From assembly GCA_026874595.1 (NCBI GenBank), contig CM049312.1:31623456-31687455 (forward strand): a DNA stretch of 64,000 bases. Reading direction: 5' to 3'. The position numbers were made by a program, and so were the translations under genes. Position 1 is the first letter of the stretch; every line of letters starts with the position of its first letter. Below, in pieces: positions 32,575-42,460 of the stretch. The DNA is from Sipunculus nudus. Lineage: Eukaryota > Annelida > Sipuncula > Golfingiida > Sipunculidae. Below the pieces are notes generated by a model that was not told the DNA's origin, did no database searches, and saw only the letters and a list, made by a program, of their open reading frames with translations.

Positions 32575-32971
32575 CTTACTTGGTGCCCTGTATCAGTACA
32601 TATAAAACATACAATGACTAAACTATCAATACAATGCATAAAATAATACCATGACTAAAAATATAAACATGAACATATGGACTCAAATCATAAAAGCATA
32701 TTAAGAGAGTTAAGAAAGTATATCAAGATATACATCTATAGACAGAAAGAGTAAACTAAAATATCACATTAGATCAGTATATATATACATGCAAATATGC
32801 GAGGCATACGAACCAATAATATTACAATAATCTCTAGCATTTATGGACCTGATCATTGTTAGATTCAGTTAAATACGTATGAAATTAATTTACAGTTATT
32901 GTATGATCTATGAAATGATAGAAGAATGAGTGCTACATGTATAAAACGCAAATTTATGCAAATATAACGTG

Positions 32972-33076
32972 TCATATAGAACATACAGTTGCTAAAATTT
33001 CCAATTTGAGTCGTCTCTTAAAAGATGCACAAGTTATGGCTGACTTAGATTCATTTGATAAACTATTCCATATTTT
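32972..33076 (-). pseudogene. Detached C-terminus of the CR1-like reverse transcriptase
   Basis: In the frame next to that of ORF2, the minus strand reads IWNSLSNESKSAI, then CASFKRRLKLEIL and stops at TGA 32974-32972. This W-N-S-L ... F-K-R-x-L-K pattern is the usual C-terminal tail of CR1/Jockey reverse transcriptases. Its position right behind TYPLDWKS shows a deletion of the whole catalytic polymerase. Confidence 0.7.
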
Positions 33077-34691
33077 TTTTACTTTTCCAGTCAAGCGGGT
33101 ACGTGGCGTTATATAGTGATAGATTAAATAGATAACATAACATAGGACTAATGAGCTGCGAAGCCATTTGGAGTAATGTGATGTCCATATCGATTATATC
33201 CAGAGTGTGTTTAGGTGGAAGTGCAAGTAAATCTTTCTGTATATCCTGCGATAGTAATATAGAAAATTTGAAACGGGACTCTGTAATATTCAACGACCGA
33301 ACTGGGCGGGTTTCGGATGCCTTAAAATTTACCGCTAACATATCACCTATGGTACTGAAATACTCATTAAACTCTTCACATGATATATCGCAATCTCCAG
33401 GTTTAGCTGATGAGGAACCAGGTAATACTTTTTTAAGAGCGCTCCACATACCTTTGATATTATTATAGTTATTATCGATGTTATGTCTGAAATAAGCAGT
33501 TTTCGTCGATCTTATAAGCGTAGTTACCATGTTTCTCATTCTTCTATACTTAAAGAAGAGAATGTGAGATTTGTGTTTTACTGCGCATCTGTGTAATCTG
33601 TCTCTGAGCTTTATCATGCTACGGATTTGCGGTGTCATCCAAGGGTTATCTCTATGTTTTACCCTACGAGACCATATGGGCGCATGTTTATTACAGATAT
33701 TTAGGAACTCAGTTTTCCAGCTGTTCCATGCAACTTCGATATTAGATTCATAGAATACTTTCTGTAGTATAACAGATGAGGCGATATCATTTCGGTAATT
33801 CTCTAGATTAAATTTGCTAAAGTTTCTAGATTTTATTGTTATGACATTTCTATTAATATTTTTAAATGATAGTACTGTGTAAACTAAATAGTGGTCACTC
33901 AAAGAGATTGGTAACACATCCGTAGTTATATGTCTCTCGGGAATGTTCGAGAAGACTAAATCTATCACTGTTGATGAGGTTACAGTTTCTCTGGTTGGAG
34001 ACTTCACTAACTGCTTAAGTTGGAAATTGCATAGCCACTGGTCAAAGACACTTGTCAAAGTTCCTGTTTTACTTACATCGATATTAAAATCTCCAAGAAT
34101 GACTACTGGTACATGGTATTTTAGCGATTCCTCAATAAGATCAGTGATTTTACTTAATAAGCATGTATCAGAAGATGATGGTCTATATATTGAAGCAATA
34201 ATAATATTGCGTTCAGCATACTTTACCTTTACAAAGATAGCTTCAGTATTGACTGATTGTAATTCATCACATAAAACCGGATTCAAAGTATCATCAACAT
34301 ACAAGGCGACCCCCCCTCCGTGGCGATCTCGATCTCGCCTGAAGATTTGGTACCCAGGAATGTTAATTTCATCATTGGTTATATCTTCACACAACCATGT
34401 TTCATTCACTGATATGACTTTTGCGTTACACCTTAAAGCAATATCTTGAAATTCATCAAATTTTGGTAAGATACTTCTAATATTAAGGTGTATAAAACAG
34501 GTCTGCTTGTTATTAGATACATTTAATAGTTTGATTGGATCAGTTGGATTCTCACCAATTTGACCGACTTTGTCAATATTAGTGAGAGCCATCGTGTCAA
34601 CATGGGATTCGGGAGAAAATTCTCTGACATTTGTATTTATTATCTCGATCTTGGGGAGTGATCTTTGTGAAAATTTCTGTATGATTCCCAT
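33063..34691 (-). pseudogene. CR1-like ORF2: endonuclease with truncated reverse transcriptase
   Basis: 542 codons from ATG 34691. Residues 65-270 form an exonuclease-endonuclease-phosphatase fold: HLN at 69-70, VNETWL with the catalytic Glu97, GGGVALYV at 125-132, LGDFNID with Asp201 and Asn203, and LSDHY with Asp266/His267. All key residues are present, so the nicking domain looks intact. Residues 280-540 are the linker before the polymerase (tryptophan/arginine-rich block, then YLFNLSLYNATYPLDWKS). The polymerase itself is deleted, and the last residues (KKNME) are read-through into the displaced C-terminus. The start overlaps the end of ORF1 by 52 nt in another frame, which suggests coupled translation from one mRNA in the parent element. 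Confidence 0.8.
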
Positions 34692-35692
34692 ACTTTCGAG
34701 CTGTCGTCATTTGTTTGGTTTAGATGGTATTTCACGCTGGATGCAACCTGCCCTGTCATAACTGTCACACCATGGTAGCTGAAATGGACGCCATCTGGGC
34801 GATAATACCGCTCTCTCAGTGGTGGAGAACAGTCATTGAAAATGACATCGGCATAAAGTTTACATTTCTGTTGTATCTCATGGTTTAGGGTTAGAATTTT
34901 CATGTTAAGATTTGAGTCATTTAGACGCCTAGGTAATGCAAGAGTTACAATTTGACATTTGCTACTTTTCCTTGTTAGCTCTAGCATTTTACAGAATTTG
35001 TTAACGAAACTTGAGCAGTCATCACATTCAACGTTATTTGTACCAACCTGTATCACTAAAGTATCATTCACAGAGAGATCTCGGCTAGCTTTAGGTATCT
35101 TGTACAGTGCTTCATCAAGCGTTAGCCCACTAGTGCTTAACACACCTATCTGTTTGTCCTGAAGATATTTGGCTAAACTTGCATAAGAATTTCTGACAAG
35201 TGAATCGCCAACAACCAGAACACGATTCCTAGCGCTTTTGTCATTCAAGTCAATGGTAACTGAGTCCGTTAAAGGATTACTAACTGCATCATTGTGTTTT
35301 GTTGCGTCGGATACTTGGCTTCCTAACCCAGTTTCTATGTTTTGGTTGACCTTCTTTGTAGCTAGAGTTTCATTCAGAGATGGCCAATCATCATTCACAA
35401 ACTCCGTGTGGTTGTCATTGCCAGTTACCTTAGTTTTAGTGGTGGTTCCAATGGTCCCAGTTGAGCGTCTACGATAAGGGTCATCCATGGTTGCAGATTT
35501 ACTGTTCTTACAAACTGCACTTTGGTTTGCATTTTGACATTTGCATTTTGTTTGAGATTTCATCTGAGATTGATTCAATTTTCTTTTCAGTTCAGTGCAT
35601 TCAGCGGTCTTGGTAGACAGTTCACGTTCAAGTTTTTCATTATTTGCTTTTATTTCTAGGCATTCTTGCATTTTTTTAAAAACAGCTTGCAA
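34640..35692 (-). CDS. CR1-like ORF1: coiled coil plus SGNH esterase
   Basis: 350 codons. Residues 5-45 are a charged coiled coil (KANNEKLERELSTKTAE), probably for trimer or RNP assembly. A short cysteine cluster follows (KCKCQNA, 50-61). Residues 157-330 are an SGNH/GDSL esterase: VVGDSLV with Ser164, IQVGTNN (block III, about 215-220) and PDGVH with Asp300 and His303, so the catalytic triad is complete. CR1-group ORF1 proteins carry this esterase and bind element RNA. The listed start is a TTG; the first ATG (MQECLEIK) is seven codons later. Upstream in the same frame, past a TGA near 35703, a further open stretch may be the lost N-terminus. Its 3' end overlaps ORF2. Confidence 0.75.
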   Translation of the reverse strand: MQAVFKKMQECLEIKANNEKLERELSTKTAECTELKRKLNQSQMKSQTKCKCQNANQSAVCKNSKSATMDDPYRRRSTGTIGTTTKTKVTGNDNHTEFVNDDWPSLNETLATKKVNQNIETGLGSQVSDATKHNDAVSNPLTDSVTIDLNDKSARNRVLVVGDSLVRNSYASLAKYLQDKQIGVLSTSGLTLDEALYKIPKASRDLSVNDTLVIQVGTNNVECDDCSSFVNKFCKMLELTRKSSKCQIVTLALPRRLNDSNLNMKILTLNHEIQQKCKLYADVIFNDCSPPLRERYYRPDGVHFSYHGVTVMTGQVASSVKYHLNQTNDDSSKVWESYRNFHKDHSPRSR

Positions 35693-35989
35693 AGAAGATT
35701 GGAATCACTGGATTAATATTTGGCCCATTAGGCGAGGACACGTTTTAAAATTAGCTCTAAATACGCAAGATTTAATTCTTTTACCAGTGGAAATTGATAT
35801 AAGAGCAACGTGGTACAGGTTTTTTGTCGATTTCAATGCTTTTGCTCAGCTATCAGTGCATAAATAGCCATGAAAATCTCTCCGAAATATCTCCTTGTCC
35901 TCCGACTTTTAGACTCTAATTAAGTCAGTCTCTCATACCCAGATCATTCAGTTTGCACTTAGCAGCAGCTTGCTTCCGTAACCTCATGA

Positions 35990-36675
35990 GAGCACATGTT
36001 ATACTGTCATTAAGAGGTCACACGACTTGAAAGGAGCCAAGGTCAAGAACTCCACCACTGGCCGCGGCCATGGACGCTGCAGAGATGCTGCAGCCCGTGA
36101 AGCCCCTGAAGAACCCGCGCCTATTGTTGAAGGTGTCCCAGCACCTTCAGAGTTGAAGCTGAGTCCCCAGCCCCTCCCAGATGGGCCGACGTCGATTAGC
36201 ATGCATTAACACGCACAGTCCTCCTCTGACATTAAATTTGATGAAAATGCTAGATTCTGCAGCATTTTATACCCTATCGGCAACCATTCCGGCTTCATTC
36301 TTGATACACTCGGGACATTCGTTGTACATTCTAAGTACAATCGAAATTCATTTAAAATATTCAAACTGCATTCTGTTTGAATTCTTGAATGTTCAAACCA
36401 TAATTTGCGGCCATTCTGGGAGTGTTCTGACTGCATTCGAGGTGAGTTCGTACAGGATTCGAGGCACCATCCGACCAGACTTCGGCCGGTATTCGGCTAG
36501 CAATCGAACCGCAGCAGTACGATATTCGAAGTGTATTCTTAATATTCTGACTGCATTCTAACAGCATTCCAACTTCATTCAACCTACATTCGAGAGCTAA
36601 AACTCCAGAATGTGCAAGATTCATTAGAGGCGGGTTCGAAGAACATTCTAAGTATTCCACGGCATTCTTACATAG
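35990..36675. repeat. GC-richer segment then ATTC-rich repeat-like block
   Basis: 35990-36210 is unusually GC-rich with a short open plus frame (AAAREAPEEPAPIVEG) of unknown origin. From 36240 to 36675 the words CATTC, ATTCG and ATTCT recur about every 10-12 bases over 400 bases, without a fixed longer unit. A minus-strand frame over it repeats LECSQN-like words for the same reason. No function can be assigned. Confidence 0.4.
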
Positions 36676-36679
36676 CTGT

Positions 36680-38247
36680 AAGAATTTATGTAAATTTGAA
36701 AGTCTCTCCCCAATGTGGCGCGATTTTTTAATTCTTCATTCTGGCTGGTTCTGCTTGATCCCTGCTGGCTCCGAATACGTGTGAAGGGGGTTTAATGGCC
36801 AGTTAAGATGTGTTTAAATGGGTTTCTGCGTGTTCACCCGTCTGTTTCTCTCAGTGTTTGGGGTCTGTCGCTTTAATGCAACTGTAATTCACAACTCAGT
36901 GGGCATTTTAAGTGGACTGATAAGGGCGTGTGACGCTATATCGCCGTTCACCACCGGCAATCACAGGATTCGGCAAAGGTCAGGAACTTAAACTTATAAA
37001 TACATCTAAATGTACAGGTAAATCTCGTCCCTATGGTGACCGCCCTCATTTCCTACTGCTTGCAAGACGTACGTGTCAATCACATAACCATGGGATCATG
37101 CCTGTTTGCGGTTAGAAATGCAACAAATATGTTGGTAGATTTGCCAATTTGCTGAGTTACAACGGAATCTGTATTGCTTATGGTAGGTTTTGTTCGAATG
37201 TATATACATCTTTTTACGCAAGATTCGGTTGATTTTGTGTCGAAGTACTTGAATGTTCTACGCTATTTTCACAAATTGGAAAAAATATTAATTTCCACAT
37301 TTATATTTACAGTACAATTCTTTTCTTCTAACTCTTTTGAAATCCTCTGCGAAACCATATATTGCAGTCTCCGTTGTCTGTTTCAAAGTTGTATGTGGAC
37401 AGAACCAATGGTCTTACCAGGTGTGTAAAAAATAAATGAAATATTGATTTCGCCTTACAGTACTACAGGATCTGCCCCGTTTTTGTTCTGAAACCCTGTA
37501 CTTATTCCTGTAAAAGAGTGGATATAAGTGTGCACCGGGCGCGATCGGTGATGCAAAACAAAAAACATAGAACGCAGACCACTTTGTGCCCTTACCGCGC
37601 AATCACCATCACGAAATCAAGGTTTTCAGGTCGGTGTTTATTTTGCATTTCATCTTTCATGTTTCCTCTCTCTCTCTTTGAGAATTGTCGCGCATGCGCC
37701 ACATCGGTCCTCTGGTTACACATTCTTGATATTATAAACAGACACATGTGGATTGTGTTTACTCAGACAAACACAAAACAATGTATAAAACAGGCGAAAA
37801 GGAGATAGTTTATCCGTAGAATTGGATAATTTGCCGGGGAAATTTGACATTGTTAAAAAAAACAATAGTGTACCTTTAATAGCCTGTTACAATTACAAAA
37901 GACATGTATTTAAACCACGGAATACCATGTATAATGTATAAAAAGATGATAGGCATAGGTTAGTACTATACCTTCACAACGGACGCTTATACTGTAACAC
38001 ATAAACATTAATGGTGATCTATGCTTATAAACCTAGTACTCTAATACACTCCTTCATTTATAGGAAAATATGTTTCCCCCCCCCCCGTAAAGGGTTCCCT
38101 GGACTAAGGACCCAACAGTACAAATTATGTCATTTTGTCATGTACTTCGGTATAAAAATTTGCATAAAAGTTTCTATCTGTAGGTGTATTATTTTGTTCC
38201 TTTATGTCGTCAATATATGTCAGTTCGTGGGCTTCATATTTCTCATA
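36680..38247. other. No supported gene
   Basis: Mixed sequence with short frames (for example 37174-37428 and 37518-37808, plus) that show neither domains nor convincing splice structure. Confidence 0.45.
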
Positions 38248-38248
38248 A

Positions 38249-38340
<92 letters not shown>
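38248..38340. repeat. (TA)n microsatellite
   Basis: A TA tract of about 90 bases with two TTTA interruptions, directly bordering the solo LTR. A second TA tract (39138-39176) borders its other side, so the LTR sits inside one microsatellite. Confidence 0.95.
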
Positions 38341-38344
<4 letters not shown>

Positions 38345-39133
38345 ACAGAACCTAATATGAACAGATCACGTATGCGTGATGAACACAAATTCTGTAACGG
38401 AAATTTTTAAAAAATCAGATTCTGTAACACTAGGCAGCGGTAAATGTCTAGGAGAATTGAATAAAGAAGTCAGTGTTTTTTTTTGTTAACAAATAACTAT
38501 AATTTATTCTAAAAAATAACCCTAACAATCCAATACACTAAATCAATACAGTATACAGTAAAACAGCGGTACAGCAACAAGTCAATACAATCACAGAGAA
38601 AATAATGTATTTGCACAGTACCTGGATACCAACACCATCACCACAATAAGTCCTTTAAATGTAAACTCACGGAGAATGACAATCCAGTGGAACGTTCTTG
38701 CAACAACCCAGAAAGAAAACTGAAGTCCAAATGCAAAAAAATCCAGGAGAAAGTCTTTTAAATCAATAATTGCCGCATTCGTAGGATAAGGTCCTACGAT
38801 CTTACACACGCTTCTGCGTCCGTTGGAATCATCTCTGCTGTCTGCCCTCTCCGTTCTGAAACACAGCCCCTTTATATACCTTCACACCTCAAGCCGAGAA
38901 TTTTTCACTTCTCGAACAGTCTATAAGATCTTGCACAACACAGTAAGCACGTGTTTCAGGAATTCTCTAGAAAAACAGCGCTGTGTGTACCTCCACATAC
39001 CAGGGAAAACCCAAGGCTTACATGACAACGAGAGTTCAACCAGTACGGATTAAACATAGATTGTAATACGCGGCTTGACACGAGTGCCACAACAGGAGTT
39101 ACGCCCGTGTCACATAATAAAAAGAACACCTGT

Positions 39134-39137
<4 letters not shown>
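38341..39137 (-). mobile_element. Solo LTR of the Gmr1-like element
   Basis: A 797-bp unit with TGTTAC/GTAACA ends, highly similar to the LTRs at 50815-51525 and 56089-56842 (for example GATCACGTATGCGTGATG, CACTAGGCAGCG and CGAGAGTTCAACCAGTACGG). On the minus strand it contains a TATA box (complement of 38870-38879) and an AATAAA-type signal further down. No internal region flanks it, so it is the product of LTR-LTR recombination. It preserves the uninterrupted site used to place the Helentron insertion in the other copy. Confidence 0.85.
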
Positions 39138-39178
<41 letters not shown>

Positions 39179-40446
39179 TGGAAGGAATTTGTTGTAACAT
39201 CATGTTAAATGACTGAAAGCAAAAAATGACCAATCATTGATAATTAATTAATTAATTTACGTGCCTTCATATGATAAACCAATGTAATCGGTTATGAAGG
39301 AAAACTAACAATCATCGATGAAAAAGATTATATTTATATATATATATGTATATATATATTAAAATATATATTTATATATATTGAAGTCGTCGATTATTTC
39401 AAATAAACCTTCAAAATATATCTTTAATGCTGTATTTTGTTGTTTTGTTTTCCCTTTGAAGGGTTATATAAACTCTATTTGTTAAGAAAAAGTTATCGAT
39501 GAACGTATGAAACATATTAAAAGATAGAAATCTGCATTCTAATGTATGAAAGCCTCCGCTTGCAAACCGCGTTTGCCTTCACTTAATCGGCCGATATTCC
39601 CAGGTTTAACCGTGCATAAGTGACTCTACATTTGTGTATATTCCTTGGTGAAATCCGTGAATCCGGTTCCACACCCAAATTCCATCGGTCCTTCATTGGC
39701 CCATTCCAGAAATGTCCTAAATATCAAGAAATTCCATTCATGATTGTTATATTGAACAAACACATATTAAACCACACAGACATAGAAACGAACGGGGAAG
39801 AACACATCTCTCCTGGCGGAGGCAAATACAAGCACTGATGTAGTAGCAAATTACACAGCACTTCCTCAAAGCCATAAGCAAAAGATTACGACGATCCTTT
39901 ACATGTCCAGACGGGGTCAGAGAAGGCTTTACTGTCCCCGTAAATCTTTACCTAGGCACAAATTACGTTCTTTAGAGTCACCGGGGAGTGTGTTTATCTA
40001 TTAAGAATACTCTCGGGTATATATGCATTGTATAATACAGAAAACAGATTTACTTATCACAGTTTGTACTTACCCCTAAATATTCACCTAAAATCATCAG
40101 GGTATAAAGAAAAATATGACCGTTAAATAACAAGCAGCACACTCAATGACAATTTCAGTTTCAATGGGACACACTGAATGCGGCGAGTATAAAATTAGAA
40201 TAGAAACATGTTCAATTTAAAGCCCAGAAGTTAAGTTATTTATTTCATGCTTCAAGCCTGATAAATATTGGACTACAACATCATAACCCTGCTTCTGTCA
40301 GGTTCTTAAATACACCAGTGCTGATCGTACTAATGGGCACTGAGCATAGAATGTTGTAACATTACTAGAAATAGAAATTAAGGTATGGAAAGGTTCAAAT
40401 GGTCTGAATTAGGACAAAATGAAAATTCTTTTTAATTTTTATGGAT
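39138..40446. other. No supported gene; TA tract at the left end
   Basis: Apart from the TA tract at 39138-39176, this is AT-rich DNA with palindromic AT words around 39330-39380. No coding frame is supported (the 72-codon plus frame at 39620 has no homology). Confidence 0.45.
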
Positions 40447-40512
40447 TTTTATGGAACCTAATATAAACAGATCACGTATGCGTGATGAACACAAATACTG
40501 TAAAGGAGATTT
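40447..40512 (-). repeat. 3' LTR, distal fragment
   Basis: Reads ttttatggaacctaat followed by CAGATCACGTATGCGTGATG and ends CTGTAAAGGAGATTT. It corresponds to the first 66 bases of the solo LTR at 38341. The remainder of the same LTR resumes at 50815. Confidence 0.85.
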
Positions 40513-40560
40513 AAACTAGTGGCCCATGGGCCATGACGCTCAGCTGAATTCAATAAACCT
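40513..40560 (-). other. Helentron 3' terminus
   Basis: On the minus strand: TTCAGCTGAGCGTCAT, the perfect 12-bp palindrome GGCCCATGGGCC (40521-40532), then ACTAGTTT. A terminal palindrome near the 3' end is the termination signal of Helitron-type elements. Close matches end the elements at 29389-29422 (plus), 16258-16282 (minus) and 7059-7085 (minus). Confidence 0.75.
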
Positions 40561-41099
40561 TGAACAACGAGCAAATTGACTTACAGAGTGCTGAAAATTA
40601 TGCATTTTGCCAATAGTCCATAAGTTACGGTAATCTTATTCAGGTTTTCCAAATAGATTAGTACTCCAAAGAAAGTTAGAAGTTGCTTTGTCAAACTGCT
40701 ACAATTTGTTCTCATCATTTGCCTAATAGACTGCTAAAGGCATCATATTCTTTTGATACAAGGTTTGATGGGGAGGTCCAACTCATATCACATACAGTTA
40801 CTGATGCATGTGGCTGACAAGTTTGAATATAAATATGATGATAAGAAGTCTGTATTCACAGCACAGAGGTCGGGACCTGTCTCTGTGTAGGGTGAATAAT
40901 ATTTTACTATTATAAGTTTCTGTCTTTCATTATCTGCATAGATTCTGAATTAAAGATTCTCTAGTTGTTAAATTGTGAAGACATAAATTTTTCCACATTA
41001 ACAGCAATTTCATTTGGGTAGGTTTATGTCTGTTAAATCATATCAAACCATTACTAAGAAATTGGGAGTCAAATTCATTCTGAACCAAAATAAAAATGA

Positions 41100-41775
41100 T
41101 CAATCAGTATGAAACTGGAAAACACTCTTTGAAACAACAGTGAACAAGACTTTATGATCAGACCACGTAGCCTCTATTGTTGAAGTTGTAGCATCAGGGA
41201 AGTTAGAAAACACCAGATCAATAAGACTTCCATGATCAGTTGTCTTTTCTGTTACAAGTTGTTGACAGTGTAAAAGATGTGAAAGATCATTCAACGCTGA
41301 CATAGTGTTTTGTTTACTAACATCTATATTAAAATCTCACATTACTAACAATGGTTTTTGGATATCAACATGTGTCATAAGCTGGGAAAGCTTTGATCTA
41401 AAGTCAGACAGTTTTGACTGAGGGGATCTGTACACACTAATCAGTTGTAAGGAAGAGCTTGGTGTATTTACCAATAATACAGATGCATCAATGTTTCCAT
41501 TAGACTGATGATGGACTTCAATGAATGGGTAGAGGTCTTTGTGGACATAGAATGCTAATCCATAGTGTGGTCTTTTTGATAGGCATGTTGAACTTGTTGT
41601 TTAATGATCATTTCGTATCAGTTGAACATTTGGTATACAATATGAATCATCAGAATCAACAGAACACAAACGAGTTTCAGCCAAACCAATGATATGGGTA
41701 TTAAGGATATGACAATCAGAAATCACATCTTTGAAATGCAAATGAAGAGATCTTGTGTTATGGTATATTATCTTC
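41100..41775 (-). pseudogene. Helentron AP-like endonuclease domain
   Basis: Minus-strand translation gives an exonuclease-endonuclease-phosphatase domain: NTHIIGLAETRL (catalytic Glu region), RPHYGLAFYVHKDLYPF, QLISVYRSPQ, then DFNIDVSKQ and WSDHKVLFTV with the terminal Asp-His pair. Stops interrupt it near 41605 and just before DFN (TGA where Gly is expected, about 41340). Only the last 67 codons (41303-41100) form an uninterrupted frame. Helentrons acquired this domain C-terminal to the helicase, where it lies here. The endonuclease of the CR1-like element at 33-34.7 kb is of the same fold but only distantly similar. Confidence 0.7.
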
Positions 41776-42460
41776 AGTGTATCAGTTGGTACAGAAGTCG
41801 GTGGTAAGAATTAAGAGCAAGTTTAGCACCATGACGTAGTCTGGCCCTTTCATTTGTTACTTGTGGATCAGTTGATATTTTGTTTTCATCTAAATTGAAT
41901 ACATGCAAGCCACCCATATTTGTTGCCCTGCCCAATGCAACATAATGTGCATGCCTCAGTTTTCTAGTACTGGTCATATCCACAACCACCTGATCAAGTG
42001 AACTACCTTGAGCTTTCCATATCGTTTTTGCTGCACCAATTTTTAATTGGTCTACAGCCTTTCCTGTAGGTGCAGTGATCAGTATCTTGCACTCCAATGG
42101 ATTTTCACCTTCATTCCCACATAAGTGACGATGTAATGCTTGAAAGAGAGCTTTGAGCAAAACTGATTTACCAACACCTGCCCCATCAGTAAGGAATAGA
42201 TGTAAAGGCTTAGTAGAACATTTTACATGTTTGATAATGTGTTTGAAGACAGTGAGTTGTTTCTCATTTAGACCCTGTACTAACTGTCTGTATTCTATTT
42301 CAGGTATTCTACCAGGCAATGTAAGTGGTTCTTGTGCAGGGGTTCTTGGTGGTAATCCAAGATCAGTTGTCAAATCATAGTTTCTCAGATGATCTGACCT
42401 TTCTGGGTCAAACAAAGCAAATTCTTAACTGGGAACTGGCTGTTGAATTGAATCCTTATT
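41774..42460 (-). pseudogene. Helentron PIF1-like helicase, core deleted
   Basis: The 213-codon frame holds LNEKQLTVFKHIIKHV, Walker A LTDGAGVGKSVLL (GAGVGKS at residues 78-84) and motif Ia ILITAPTGKAV. Then, near 42060, it passes directly into the C-terminal motifs AAKTIWKAQGSSLDQVVVDM and YVALGRATNMGGL. The DEx Walker B and motifs III-IV between them are missing, so an in-frame deletion has removed the catalytic centre. In complete Helitrons this SF1 helicase unwinds DNA during rolling-circle transfer. Upstream, a frameshift near 42420 separates it from the acidic linker. Confidence 0.75.

Larger units (their letters stand above)
32440..35880 (-). mobile_element. CR1-like non-LTR retrotransposon, internally deleted
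   Basis: On the minus strand the order is: 5' region (35880-35693), ORF1 with a coiled coil and SGNH esterase (35692-34640), ORF2 with endonuclease (34691-33063), a remnant of the ORF2 C-terminus (33076-32972), an AT-rich 3' untranslated region, a 3' hairpin (ACCAGTTTAATTTAAACTG, complement within 32550-32574) and an (AAAT)n tail (32520-32440). Esterase ORF1, AP-like endonuclease and a short 3' repeat tail are hallmarks of the CR1/L2 group. The reverse transcriptase is missing: ORF2 jumps from TYPLDWKS to a C-terminal WNSLSNESK in another frame near 33075. The 5' end is not sharply defined. An in-frame stop near 35703 separates ORF1 from a further open stretch that may be its original N-terminus. 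Confidence 0.75.

Noticed and set aside
33943-34449. 168-codon plus-strand frame, and other plus frames at 33151, 34959 and 35238
   Set aside because: Antisense shadows of the CR1-like ORFs.
40441-40452. Target-site duplication for the Gmr1-like element
   Set aside because: The outer ends of both LTRs are degenerate, so no convincing direct repeat can be assigned.
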